Source of the DNA: Nematostella vectensis
Taxonomy: Eukaryota > Cnidaria > Anthozoa > Actiniaria > Edwardsiidae
NCBI RefSeq assembly: GCF_932526225.1
Contig: NC_064035.1
Span: 11,581,296 to 11,645,295 of the forward strand
Direction of reading: 5' to 3'
Length of the DNA: 64,000 nt
A program made the translations under genes and the position numbers. Below, piece by piece: positions 21,801 to 34,196 of the stretch. Positions within the stretch are counted from its first letter, which is position 1; every line of letters begins with the position of its first letter. The notes under the pieces are model-generated. The model was not told the DNA's origin. It ran no database searches and saw nothing but the letters and a program-made list of their open reading frames with translations.

Positions 21801-24800
21801 CTTGTCCTCTCGCACTACTAGTTTACGACTCGCTCTTTTGCACTACCAGTTTACGACTCGCCCTCTTTCCCTTCTAGTAAACGACTTGTCCTCTCGCACT
21901 ACTAGTTTACGACTCACTCTCTTGCACTACTAGTTTACGACTCGCCCTCTTTCCCTTCTAGTAAACGACTTGTCCTCTCGCACTACTAGTTTACGACTCG
22001 CTCTCTTGCACTACTAGTTTACGACTCGCTCTCTTTCCCTTCTAGTAAACGACTTGTCCTCTCGCACTTCTAGTTTACGACTCGCTCTCTTGAACTACTA
22101 GTTACTACTCCTATATGCCCGGTCTTGCACTTCTATTTTGCGATATGCCTTTTGCATTTGCAGATCCAAGGAGCTATTATGGTGTCTTCCTTGTTCCAAA
22201 TCGTGATTGGCTTCTCGGGAGTGCTGGGGGTTTTGCTCAAGTTCATAGGACCAATCACGATCGCCCCTACAATAGCTCTAATTGGCTTGTCCCTTTTCCA
22301 CGTTGCCGCTGAACATGCTGGTAAGAATATCCTACGTGATGCAAGCACATACTTGTAGTGTCACATGTCGTAATACAAGTAACGGGTTAAGCGTCACGTA
22401 AGGACATGCATATTTCACGTGTCTAGGCGTCACGTGATACATGTAAGGACATACTTTTCACGTGTCTTAGCGTCACGTAAAACATATAAGGACATGCATA
22501 TTTCACGTGTCTAGGCGTCACGTAATACATGTAAAGACAAGCATTTCATGTGTCTAAGCGTCACGTGATACATGTAAGGACATACTTTTCACGTGTCTAA
22601 GCGTCGCGTAATACAATCATGTAAGGACATAGTTTTCACGTGTCTTAGCGTCACGTAATACATATAAGGACATGCATATTTCACGTGTCTTAGCGTCACG
22701 TAATACATATAAGGACATGCATATTTCACGTGTCTAGGCGCCACGAGTCATACATTGATGACAAACTTGTCACGTGTCCAAGGCTCTCTTACCATGTGAA
22801 GTTATCAATTTGCTGGCATAATAAAATGCTTCACTTGTTTTTTAATAGGAAGCCACTGGGGAATATCTATAATGTGAGTTTGAGTTTGCATTTTTTTTTT
22901 ATTCTTTTTCTCTGACGCGTTCGGAAACAGGAACTTGTTGTAATAACCACGCCCCTTTTCTACAGGACGATAGCACTTATCACCCTCTTCTCCCAGTTCC
23001 TCTCCAACACCAAGATTCCATTCCCGTCATACAGTCCTACAGCAGGCTTTCGATTGGGAAAGTACCCCGTCTTTCGACTTTTCCCAGTAAGTGCACAATA
23101 CTTCTCACATAACCCAGATCTATACACTTCGAGCTGCTATGGCAACCAATGTTTTGGAGGACATTGGAGTGTTAAATAGTGTACCGACGACAAGAGCGGG
23201 CATATCTCGCCTGAATCTTACTTGTGCGCTCTAAATCATCGATCATCTGCTATTGTTGTAAATCACCTTAGCCATCGTTGTATCATGAATCACTTGCACT
23301 ATGATCGTTCGAGGTCATCTTTAGCTTTTGCTGTATTATGGGTCATCTGCCTTTTTAGCGGAGCTCCCACGCGCTGCGTGAGCGGAGCCCCATATTACCT
23401 AAGAAAAAGTGGTATATAAGAAAATATGGTAACAAACATTGGTAACCCATCGACTCGAGTTTTGGTGTTATGAAAACATTCATATCTCGTGAAAGAAACA
23501 TTGTGTAACAACCAAACTTGGTAGGTGTCATGTATGTGTCAAGGGGGGTGCCAAGATATGGTCAGGTGATGCGCGACGTCATCGATTACGTCACTTTAAG
23601 CAAAACTATCCCGATGTCATATCTATATTCATATCTCCTAAACGAAACATCATATGACAACCAAACTTGGTATGTGTCATGTATGTGTCAAGGGAGGTGC
23701 ATCAATTTAGTCACGTGATTGTGACGTCTTCAATGACGTCACTAGAAGAAAAACTATGCTAACGTCATCAAATAAAACATATTTGTATTTCACGAAGGAA
23801 ACATAGTATTGCAACCAAACTCGGTAGGTGTCATGTTGGTATTAAGGAGGATGCAACAATATGGTCACGTGTTGTGTTACGTCATCGATGACGTCACTAA
23901 AAGCACAACTATTCTTAAACTATTAAACAAAAATATTCATATCTAATCAACGAAACATCATATGACAAACAATCTTGGTATGTTTCATGAAGGTGTCTAG
24001 TGGGTTGCACCAATATGGTCACGTGATTGTGACGCTATCAGTGACGTAACTAGAAGCAAAAATATGCTGACGTCATCAAAATAGAAAAAAATATCTATAT
24101 TTAACATCGTATGACAACCAACCTCGGAAGGTGTCACGTATGTTTTAAGTGGGGTGCAATGAGATGGTCACGTGACGTCGTCGATGACGTCACTAAAAGT
24201 AAAACTACCCTGACGCCGAAGCATCGTATTTCAGCTAAACTTGTGTGGTGTGTGTTATGTGGGGGGAACGGGGTTTAACAAACTGGGCGCGTGATCTGTG
24301 AAATCGTTGAAATCGTCAAAAACAGAAATATGATAATAATAATTAAAATTATTAAGCGAAAATAAGCAAAGAATTGGTCGTTTGGAGCTGCGCTTTTAGG
24401 CAATGCCTAAATCTATATATTATCTTTATAGATCATCTTAGCTATTGCTGTATCATGGATCATCTGCGCTATTATCACGGTTGCTGGCGGTTTCCCCGAC
24501 GATCCTTCTAATCCGGGCTATAAGGCACGCACAGACGCGCGAACCATCGTGCTGTCTCAAGCCGAATGGTTCCGATTCCCTCTTCCAGGTGAGGGCGTCA
24601 TCGTACGAGATTAAAACCTCAAAGCGCGATAATAACACGATAACAGCATGATAATAACACGAGCCTGCGCAATAAACATAGTAGTGGAAGAATCCTTTTA
24701 TTGACAGAAAGATTTTTAAAATAGATATATATGGGAGCTAGCAATTCCACACTTCCGAAAAACCCTCACCCCTGAACAATCGACCTAACATTGTCATTTG

Positions 24801-26954
24801 TTGCTCAAACATATGGGTTGATTTTCGACATATATGGTGTAATGTGTGAATGTTTAACGAAACCCGACAAACTTGCCTGAAGTAAAAAAAAATTCGAGTA
24901 AGCGAAGACCATGGAAAGAGGTCTGATGAAGTCATAATAGAGGATGACAATTTGTCAGGGCCGACTACTAGTTTGTGTTATATCATATTCATTACTTTGA
25001 GTCAACTATACGAACATTGCTTTATGGGTATAAAAAATGAGTTGACACTCGTAGTTAAAACGAATTCAAGTAGGATAGTCTTACAATGTGCCTCTAACAC
25101 ATGGTTTTCAGGACACGGATTTTAGCATTGATACACCTGTTGCACCCGCGAATCAGTGTATTATAACCCGCGATGGTTCTTGGGTAACGTATAAAATTCT
25201 GAATCCTGGTCTCTGAATGCCGTGTGAAAGTTAAGAGGTACATAACCAAGAATGCTGAAACTTTCTAAGCCTGTGTTTGTTTTTATTTACGCTTATTTTA
25301 TTGTTTATTTGATACCCATGAAGCACTGCGGGTTACGCGGACACAGATTCTCTCCTCTTGCAACCTCATTTGGAATAGGTGTATGGTATTCATCATGCAA
25401 CTCGTGTAACAACATATAGATTTTAAGAGTACATCCTTATTTGAAAAAGGTCTTACAGGATTCAGACAGATTTTGTAAATCCTGGTATTCTATCAATATT
25501 AAATTACTGACTCCGTTTGTTATTGACAGCGCAATGGGGAACGCCCACCGTCAGTGCCGCAGGGGTGTTTGGGATGCTGGCCGGTGTCTTGGCATCAATC
25601 ATCGAGTCCGTGGGTGACTACTACGCATGCGCTAGATTATCCGGCGCACCCCCTCCCCCTAAGCATGCCATCAATCGCGGGATCGGTGTGGAGGGCATTG
25701 GGTGTCTTATCACCGGACTGTGGGGGAGTGGTAACGGAACTACGTCATACAGTGAAAATATTGGGGCCATTGGTATCACAAAGGTATGACAAAATGTTGC
25801 TGAGACTTTCAGCTGTTTTTCTCCATCACATAAGTGGCCAAACCTACTGCAACTTATGTATTCAGTGAAATATGAGCGTTTGGAGAAAATTGCTTAAAAA
25901 ATGAATCATATTTTTTATGTAATGTTAGGGCACGCTAGGTGCTGCCTTATTTCCCATCGCTGATGTCTCGCCATGCTCTAGGCTGGCAGCATAACCACGC
26001 GTCACTTCCTCGTTTACTCGTGCTCTTGATTGTTTTATTACGCCACTACAACTTCTCCCTCTCTTATTATCTACCGCTTATGTGTGGTAATTACCTAGGT
26101 TGGAAGTCTACGCGTCATCCAATACGGTGGGCTTGTCATGATGTTGGTTGGAGTTGTCGGTAAAGTGGGAGCTCTCTTTACAACTGTTCCCGATCCTATT
26201 GTCGGAGGTCTCTTTGTAGTCATGTTTGGAATGATTGCATGTGTCGGAATCTCCAACCTGCAGTTTGTTGATCTCAACTCATCAAGGAATCTGTTTGTCG
26301 TCGGTTTCTCGTTGCTGCTTGGCATGGCCCTACCGTATTATCTCAACAATCATCCAGGCGCCATAGACACCGGTACATAGCATTATTTTGGTTATTAGGC
26401 TTATGGCTCTAAGTTTTTATTCCAAAAAAATCACCTGTGCATTTTTTTTGTATAGGCCCTAAAAGTGTCGAGAGGTAATTAACCTTGATCACAATATTGT
26501 TAAAAGTACTAATAAAACAACTAAATCAAAGAAACGTATTTGAGCAATCTTGTACTATGTGTTCTATTGTGTATTTATTTATAACTGGACATATCCCCCG
26601 ACAGGTGTGAATGAGTTGGACCAGATCATCACTGTACTCCTCAAGACCAGCATGGCCGTGGGTGGGCTCACCGCCCTTCTCCTAGACAACATCATTCCTG
26701 GCACACCCGAGGAGCGAGGCTTACTGGTGTGGCGCGCGGTGCAGGACACAGAGACCGAGGCGAAAGACGCAGAGAAAGCCCTTGAACTGGCTTCCATTCA
26801 CATCTACGATCTACCATTTTGCCTCAAGTATCTTAGCAAGTACACGTTTGCCAAGTACATCCCATTTTTGCCCTACTACTCTCCTAAAGAGGAACATAGG
26901 AATAGTTTACCGTTAGGTAGACTCAACGGGGGGTCTGGGGAAGATGACTTGTAG
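18872..26954 (+). CDS. SLC23A: SLC23 nucleobase/ascorbate transporter (5' end incomplete)
   Basis: Ten exons fit phase: 18872-19033, 19826-19983, 20936-21101, 22164-22320, 22849-22873, 22976-23096, 24432-24588, 25530-25783, 26099-26372, 26605-26954; 1824 nt, 607 aa plus an unseen N-terminus. The family couples Na+ to uptake of ascorbate or nucleobases across the plasma membrane. Support: [17 protein letters not shown] with the conserved QH split by an intron, [31 protein letters not shown], the family signature [30 protein letters not shown] and IPGTPEERG near the C-terminus. Length and order match animal SLC23A1/A2 (about 600-650 aa). An extracellular NxT-rich loop ([10 protein letters not shown]) may be glycosylated. 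There is no in-frame ATG in the first visible exon, so translation starts upstream; an acceptor at 18882/18883 is an alternative. Substrate (vitamin C, urate or nucleobase) cannot be decided from sequence. Confidence 0.9.
19090..19760 (+). repeat. polypyrimidine-rich tract in SLC23 intron
   Basis: Mostly C/T on the plus strand in blocks such as CTTCCTCCTCCTCCTTCCC and CTCTCCCCCTTC. It is interrupted at about 19300-19535 by a GGCGCGTAC-type MITE relative (CATATGACTGCGCATCCCCC, later AATGACCCATTTTTAGGGGG). Long open frames here reflect composition. Confidence 0.75.
20087..20248. mobile_element. CAGGGCCGTAGCAGG MITE, copy 2
   Basis: About 162 bp, termini CAGGGCCGTTAGCAGG and CCTGTTACGGCTCTG, in the SLC23 intron after exon 19826-19983. 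Confidence 0.8.
21120..22135 (+). repeat. 27-bp-type minisatellite in SLC23 intron
   Basis: About 1 kb of variants of CTAGTTTACGACTTGCC plus CTCTTGCACTA or TTCTACACTC, in shifting higher-order combinations. It ends about 28 bp before the exon 22164 acceptor and makes up almost the whole intron. Confidence 0.9.
22370..22745 (+). repeat. about 43-bp tandem repeat in SLC23 intron
   Basis: Eight or more units of GTCTAGGCGTCACGTAATAC followed by ATGTAAGGACATGCATATTTCAC. The units contain repeated CACGTG (E-box-like) and CGTCACGT motifs. Confidence 0.85.
22849..22873 (+). other. 25-nt microexon of SLC23 gene
   Basis: Flanked by a TTTAATAG acceptor and a GTGAGT donor, this 25-nt exon supplies the phase shift from 1 to 2 that joins its neighbours in frame. 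It encodes the SHWGIS segment conserved in animal SLC23 proteins. It is easily missed by gene finders; skipping it would frameshift the protein. Confidence 0.85.
23215..23350 (+). pseudogene. decayed tandem copies of an SLC23 exon start
   Basis: Three diverged copies of about 40 bp resemble the first bases of exon 24432-24588 (ATCATCTTAGCTATTGCTGT, then ATCATGGATCATCTGC): near 23236, 23267 and 23312. The best, at 23312-23348, reads TCATCTTTAGCTTTTGCTGT then ATTATGGGTCATCTGC. Stops and missing splice signals make them non-functional. Element family A copy 2 lies between them and the real exon. Confidence 0.65.
23340..24412 (-). mobile_element. dispersed element family A, copy 2
   Basis: Opposite orientation to the copy at 1219-2585. 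It has at least six modules with the 16-bp perfect palindrome ACGTCATCGATGACGT or variants, CACGTGA motifs, and ACAACCAAACTTGGTATGTG blocks. Ends match copy 1. It stops only about 20 bp before the SLC23 exon 24432 acceptor. Confidence 0.65.
24589..25529. repeat. SLC23 intron with dispersed repeat family B copy 1
   Basis: The segment at about 25155-25392 (TATAACCCGCGATGG, TGAATCCTGGTC, TTTGATACCCATGAAGCACT, GGAATAGGTGTATG blocks) recurs, diverged, at about 34745-34976 and 52478-52655. The rest of the intron shows nothing recognisable. Confidence 0.55.
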
Positions 26955-27392
26955 GCAGCAAAAGGAGGACAACTCGCGTTGCCCATAATGCATTGCTTGC
27001 CGAGCATTTTGTATGGTATTTACATCAATCAAACTTGTTTTTATATCGATCAATCTTGTTTCTATATCAATCAATCTTTGTTTCATATCAATCGATCTAG
27101 TTTTTATATCAATCCATCTTATTTTTATATAAATCAATTATGTTTCTACTTTTCTATATCAATCAATCTTGTTTTTATATCAATCGATCTAGTTTTTACA
27201 TCAATCCATCTTGTTTTTATATCAATCAATCCTGTTTCTATAACAATCAATCTTGTTTTCATATCCATCGATCTAGTTTTTATATCAATCCATCTTTTTT
27301 TACATCAATTTATCTTGTTTCTATATCAACCAATCTTGTTTTTATACCAATCAATCTTGTTTTAATATCAATCAATCTCGTTTCACTCAACC
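26955..27392 (+). repeat. 3' flank of SLC23 gene with 22-bp minisatellite
   Basis: From about 27021, some 17 imperfect 22-bp units of TATATCAATCAATCTTGTTT type lie within or just after the 3' UTR. Open frames on both strands here are repeat artefacts. Confidence 0.85.
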
Positions 27393-27874
27393 ATACAATG
27401 CATTCTGGAAAGGACGAGCTTGCCCCCTTTAAAAAAATTTATAACATAAAACTTATTTACGCAGCATGTTGCACGGGTAGTGGTTTTTGAGCTTAGAGTT
27501 TTCTTTTCTTTATTTATTAGTGGATTTTCTCTCGAAAGGACAAAGGGCAAAGAGAAAATAAGGAATGTAAAGTACCAAACCACCTTTTTCTCCCTTTTCC
27601 TCCTGTTCCTCTACGATCACACATCTCCTGTATTTAGATGGCGTATTGTTTAATGCAATTTTAATGTAATCGCACATAACCAAGAGCCCTTAGGGGCGAT
27701 TGTAAAAGCGTCCCAAAACATGCTTCAATATACTTGTATGTAAGAGGGATCCCTTAAACTTTAAAACGTATTTAATAATGTACAATTCCATACGCTATGG
27801 AGGCCATCTTTGGCGCAAATAACTAATAAGTTGTGTAACTGCAGGCAGGAGTAGGTTATTGTCCCTCACTGCCT

Positions 27875-28669
27875 ATTCGCCATTTTTACGTTGCGCGGGG
27901 GATTGGGTCGAGTCGATAAACGAACAGCATGCTGGGATGATTTTAGCAGGGTCCTGACACTTCAGTGAAGGGGGGGGGGGGGGTCCAAATCCCATTTTCC
28001 GGCCGTTATTTTGGCAAAATCCCGGTCCTGATATGTAAAATTCCGGTGGCTATACTGTATTACAATGTTTGGTTATATTATACACTGTATATGCAGCAAA
28101 ATTTCCCTTAAAAGAGGGCCTAAATTAGAAGAGATTGGGAGTTTTAGGAAGTGAAATCCGCTCAGTAGTAAGGTTTGAGGATTGATGCTATTATAAAGCT
28201 CTTAAAATGCGAAAAATAATATAGATTAACAAATTTCTATAGCATAAGAAAGAAGAGATTTGAAAAATCCCGTTCACGTTGAAGCATGTTGATTCCCGTT
28301 CCCGGTAGACAAATCCCCTTCCCGGTAGACAAATCCCCTTCCCGGTAGACAAATCACCTTCCCGGTAGACAAATCCCCTTCCCGGTAGACAAATCCCCTT
28401 CCCGGTAGACAAATCCCCTTCCCGGTAACCCTAATCCCGTTTTTCCAGGCCAAAATAAGCCGAATCCCGGCTCCCGTTTTACTCCTTCAGGACCCTCTTT
28501 TAGGGGACGAAAATTCAACATGGCGTCGAACGATATGCCAATGTTGATGTTGTGATGCTTTTATTCAGCATCACATCAACTTGTTTACGACGCTCCACCA
28601 AACTTGTCCCAGCGTGCTGTTCGCTAATCAACTCGACCCAATCCCCCATTCAAAGTAAGAATGGCAAAT
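27875..28669. mobile_element. MITE with 60-bp TIRs carrying a 20-bp minisatellite
   Basis: Terminal inverted repeats of about 60 bp, roughly 80 percent identical, run inward from ATTCGCCATTTTTAC at the left and GTAAGAATGGCAAAT at the right. They share GGGGGATTGGGTCGAGT and GCGAACAGCA-GCTGGGA blocks. The interior holds a G run (about 27971) and about seven 20-bp units (TTCCCGGTAGACAAATCCCC) at 28297-28427. No transposase is present. Confidence 0.75.
28297..28427 (+). repeat. 20-bp minisatellite
   Basis: About six to seven nearly perfect units of TTCCCGGTAGACAAATCCCC inside the surrounding MITE. Confidence 0.95.
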
Positions 28670-28772
28670 ATTATACTAATGAACTTTTTTAGATTTCCTT
28701 TTAAGTTTCTTTTTTGTCATTTCTACCTACGCCTTACCTACGTTCGTACAAACGGAAAATATATAATATAAT

Positions 28773-28894
28773 ACACCAAAAACTGGAATTCGACTCTGCC
28801 AAATTTTCACCTTTAATAAGATTTCTTCAGGGCAGACTGAAGAAGTCTTATTAAAGAAGAAAACTTGGTAGAGTGGAACTCCAGTTTTTGGTGT
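28773..28894. repeat. 122-bp palindrome with hammerhead-like cores (degenerate)
   Basis: Near-perfect inverted arms of about 58 bp (ACACCAAAAACTGGAATTCG ... and its complement) with a loop of about 6 bases. Each strand contains CTGAAGAA-(stem)-GAAAA in the order of a hammerhead catalytic core, with CUGAAGA in place of CUGAUGA. The layout copies the intact ribozyme palindrome at 34193-34367. It is probably a decayed relative, but stem III is unclear. Confidence 0.5.
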
Positions 28895-30059
28895 CTGGTG
28901 TACTGTATTCGTTCCCTTATTTTTCTCGTTGCTTCTTACTTTTTACGAGATTAGACTGTTTATATTTTATTTATCTATGGGCGCTTTTTAAGGTGAAGGG
29001 AGCATAGCTATGTGTGTATTATAGTGAAATAAAGTAGATAAGAATAAAAAAAACATTTCTATTTTTTACTGGAATATCAAAGGACGCTGGGACATTGACC
29101 GACCTTCTCACCCCCTACCTTCCCCACTCGCCGTGTCTGACATTTTCTTTCACTAATCAAATGAGACTGAAGGATAAGAAGAAGCAAGGGTTCTGAAGCC
29201 CAAATGGGTGGGGGGGGGGGGGGCGTTTTTGTCAACTTTTGTTCCCCGCTCCCGCCTCTCCTAGTGACCCAAATCCCGCTTCCTTGTCTAAGTTTAGGGT
29301 GAATCCCATAACCCCTGTGTCCCTGGCATGTGTTGTATTAATGAGAATTTGTGATAGCTTTACGGTGTCCCACTATTTCATGCGAATCAATGCAGGGTGA
29401 GGAAGTGGGGGTATCCATAAAAACAAACGAGGGCTATCGTCGGCAAATCAATTTTAACTAATTTTGTTTAAGGAATAGCACCTTGGATGTGGTCAACAGC
29501 AATTCATGCCCCTTGAAGATAGCACATTAGGTGTGGTCGAAAGAAATTAGCACCGTTTAGCACATCTCAATTTGTACAAAGAAATATAATGTACATAGGT
29601 GTAGTCTGAAAAAAAAATTATGTCTAGTCTAGCGTCTAGACTCGTCTAGGGTGACGAATCCAGAACGGCTATCTAGACAACTGCCTTGCCAACTAGACAA
29701 ACCCCCAATCTTTGCATTTTGGATCACTTTTATCAGGAATTATTTGCCGCATTTGAATTTGCCCAGACTTAGCCTTAAAACCAAACTGAAACATAAATCA
29801 CGAAATCAAATACCAGAGAAATATGTCCGTCCCAGCCATCTGCGACACGGGGCTCCTGTATGAAAACATGATAAGGCCTGGGTATGAGCACACCGCTGAC
29901 CCAAAAAAAATCGAAATTACCTTCATTTCCCGGCATAAATCATAAAGAAGAAGTTAGTCTCCTAGAAACTAAACTCATGGGTATTTATTTTCCAGATGAT
30001 AGGTATTTTCTTAAGTCGAATATATTCTTAATGATTTTCTTTTTCCTATTCCTTTATAG
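28895..30059. other. spacer upstream of visible ankyrin-gene exons
   Basis: Includes a G run at about 29211 and AT-rich DNA. The missing 5' exon(s) of the ankyrin gene must lie here or further upstream: the first visible exon needs an upstream exon ending in phase 1. I did not find a donor that fits. Confidence 0.4.
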
Positions 30060-33000
30060 CCAGTAATCGCGAATGGCAAAAAGGTTTTATAGCTGCTATC
30101 CAAGAAGGTGATTTGAATAGTGTCCAAGAAGCATGTCAGGGAGATGTTACAGGAGCATTGAATACGGTAAGATAGTAGATAGACTCCAAGTATTGTCCAG
30201 CAGACCAGAAACTACACATGCCATTTTTTTTCTTATTGTATATAACATATAGAAACAAGCAATGTCCGAAGTTGTGACAATCATATATTTTTTTGTTTCG
30301 CAGCTTGGATTCCGTGCATTGCATTTTTTGGCGGAGGGGAAAAAATTTAGTCCAGAGGTATTTGAGTGGCTTTGCGACAAGGGCTGTGATATCAATGCAA
30401 GCACTAAAGTAAGTTCAATTTAAATTATTTCATTGACACTGTTCTTTTTTAAACAGTCACTAAAACTTGAAGTTTTGAGGTTTCAGTCCCGAAGCAACCT
30501 TTAAAATATAGGAGGGGCACAATATTTAAACATTAAGAAAATATTTGAGGCACAGCCACGCCCCTACTGGTCATTTCCTTGTGGTTTTTCAAAATATTGG
30601 GGTAGGGGGGTGGGGGGGGGCATGTACCCCCAGTACCCTTCCCCCTGCTACGTTCCCAGGTGTTCAGTTCACTGTTGCCATGGTTAGGCTATGGTTAAAG
30701 TTTCAGTCAACTGAACCCAGCTTGATCTTGGTTGACTTTTTGTGCAGTTGCACAAGCACACTCTACCTTTGATGTCAATAGCAAATAATCAAGGAGTCAA
30801 TCCTTGTGTCGCAGGTTGCAATTGTCATGGGATCTAAAATGATTCTCAAACAAATAAGGATGACAATTGACTCCTTGCTAATAGGATATTCCTGCTATAA
30901 GTACACACACTTGTTTTTATTCAGAAATGCTGAGGCCGGCTACCACACCTACCAGATTGTATAGTTTGACGAATCTAATACAGTAACAGACATGCTGTGT
31001 GCGTGTGCATTTCGGCTGGAATTGCCTATTGGGTTTTGACATCTCAACTATGGTATCTAAAGTGAGGGTACAATATGAACCAGGATCAACCTGGGTTCAG
31101 AGTTAACTGAGACCTCGGTTGGCATCCAAGTGTAACCATGGCATATGTATTCCAGAGGGGATGGTTTTAGTAAAAATGTACTCAGCACTTTTCCCATCTT
31201 TTATTATTAATATTTTACCTGGTGTGTAGCTCTGTAGCTTCTTTCTTTGAAAAATTGTCTTGGAGCCCCATAAAATTATACTCAAATTGATTTTGCTACT
31301 TAATCACTCATTGAATAGGATATATATATTGAGTAGCAAAGCATTTGATAGATGAGAAAACAATTTTTTGGAAATGAAAAGATTTATGGAAGATTTTAAG
31401 GAATTAATTCAGAAGAAATACTGCTCATTTTCAAGCCAATCGATTGGCAGTTTAACCTCACAAGTAACAAATCCCTGTTATATTAGGATTTTAATATAAA
31501 AATTTCAGGATTAATGATTTATCTAGGCCTAAAATTATGTAAATTTTGGGGTGGCTCTCTGATGTGACTGCCACAGTATTCTTAGTGCAAGACCTTCCCG
31601 TAATGTATACTGTGTAGATAGAAGAATGTATTTCTTGTTTCATCTCTCTCTTTTATCTGCATATTTGTTCCCTTCTCTAAATATTATTTTCGCCTTTTTT
31701 AACTTGTCATTATGTTGTGTTTGTTTATTAACAGAAGGGTAAAACATCCTTGCATTTAGCAGCAGAGTCTGGGAATACAGAAATGGTGATGCAATTATTG
31801 CAAAAATGTGCTGATGTGAATAAAACTGATGTAAGCTTCTGATTACAGTGGGATAATATAACATTATTTTGCAATTATACCAAGCAGCTGTTTGTTATAT
31901 CTTAACACATTAACCACACTATTTACCACATCTCCTACCATCTTTTACCAAAATCTAGCTGTTGCACAGTTGTGTTATTTACCAGTTTCTTCTCTTATGT
32001 TATAGGAGTATGGTAACAATGCCTTGCATTTTGCTGCAAAGAGTGGTGAAGCAAAAGTTCTATGCGAACTCTTAATCAAATGTCATCATCAAGTCAATAC
32101 AACAAATGAGGTATTTCATTTCATTGTTGAACATTTGTCTTTGTCAAGGTCTCATGTGCTGATAAAAAAAGTATTTTTTTTATATTAAGCCCCCATATCA
32201 GACATAATCTTTGCTTTGCTGTATAGTAACAAAAATTTATTTTATTCTATTTGGTTTTATGGGTAGGTGTGTGTGGGCTGTATCCTCTGCCATAGGCAAG
32301 GATGTGTTTATCAATGCCAGGCAAATGGTTCATAAGTTTAAAAGAAGGACCTGCAGTATAAAAGGGGTAACCTGGTTGGAGTCGTCATTAGCCCTAGACA
32401 ATTACAAATCTCTGTAAACATAGAAAAACTAGAGCCCAAGATTGCTTTAATCATTCCTTAGTTAAAAAGAGTGTTATGTAAGCATGGGGCATGACAGAGA
32501 GCTAGGGTGTATGGAATTCATTTTCTCCAACAACAACAACAACAACAACAAAAACAACAACAACAGCAACAACAACAACAACAACAAATATGTGACATTT
32601 CACACGAAAACCAAACTCGCGAGTTTGCTGTTTCACAGAATATAAATGAAAAATTGTGCTGGTGTAACGGAAAATATGCGCTGGCGTAACAGAAAGCACC
32701 CAAACCCAGAAGAAAAGTTTGCGCACACGTTTTATGATGAGATATAGTTCAAAACCAGTCTTCACTTGTTTGAATGAGAAAATGAAATGACATGATTGAA
32801 CAACCTTCTGTCCAGTTCTCAGAGATGATTTTGCACTGTTAATGCTTTTGCAATTTTGTTGTTTTTATACATTATTTCAAACTTGATATTAAACACAACA
32901 AAATCTAGTGGGAATGAAAACCTTGCATCTTTGACAGTGATCAGTGGTTTATACCTTGTTTAAACCTGTTTAACCCATTGACTCCTGGCTATTTTTTAGC

Positions 33001-34132
33001 TGAATTTACAAAAAACAGACAGAAAACAGATACCACCCCCAAACACTGCTTTTCCCAGCCAGCGGTATTCTAGCTTTCCAACAGTGCTTTGCAGTCCCAT
33101 TTTTAATCCCTTTTTTGCTGTGCTGATACGAGCACAAATTGATGACTGCTTGTATTTTTCATGTTTTTCAGAGAGGTTATTCTGCTTTTTTTTCCTTGTA
33201 TGATTTGAAATTTGTCAAAAACCTGGGCTATTTTTTGGATGACGATTTATCCCTTAGACTGATGCCTGAGTACTGTATCTTCTTCTTGTGTGTCTTTATT
33301 TTGTATTTATGAATTTTTTGGGTTGTGGGTACTTCTCAAGGCTGGTACAGACCATGAGGGGTCAATGTGTTATGGTCAGGGTTATAAATCAGCTCAGCCT
33401 GTCAGCTGGTACAGTATTTTCCAGCCTTAGTCCCGGTTTTCTCAATACCACTTTTCCTGGGAGTGAATATAAATATATCTGCATCAATTTACCAGAATCC
33501 AAAGTTTGTGTTATTATCATGAGAGCTTACAAAACCTTTGAACGATAACAATCGATACGAACGATATATATATATATATATACCTATGCTTTCGCAATCA
33601 TAAGTCCAGTATGAGAACCAACAAGAAAACATGTGAAGTCGCCAAGCACTTCAACTGCAGCAAGCATAATTTGAGTGATTTTGATTTCATTGTAATTAAA
33701 ACAATAGCTAGGCAGGATCTGATTGGTCTAGACAGTGTTCTTCTCAATAGAGAAGCATACTGGATGATGCAATTATTTACTTTGGCTCCCCATGGTCTAA
33801 ATAAACGCAGGGAGTATAAGTCGAAGAATCGAATTCATTTCAATAACACATAGCTTTATCAACAATTTGTAATCGCCATTAAAATGATGTAATTTAAGTA
33901 CACTATCTTTAAAGAATTCACAAGTTGTAAGTATGTAAGGTTGTAATTTTTAGCCCATTGTATTTTTTAGCTTTTTAACTTATTTTATACTGAAAAAGGC
34001 CGAAGGGCCGAAACGTTTAGAAATTTTTAATAATGTTGGGAATCGTAGCATCTTTCTTCACACTACTATATTTATATTTTCGCTACTGAGCCCTGGTATC
34101 TTGGATCCTTTTAGATAGACTGGCTGTTGGCT

Positions 34133-34196
<64 letters not shown>

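Noticed and set aside
24898-24960. CTGATGAAGTCAT...ATGAC as a hammerhead
   Set aside because: The stem II pairing is possible, but the following GAA(A) core strand is missing.
26979-27490. Overlapping open frames rich in Phe/Ile/Asn/Gln after the SLC23 stop
   Set aside because: They are translations of the 22-bp minisatellite in the 3' flank.
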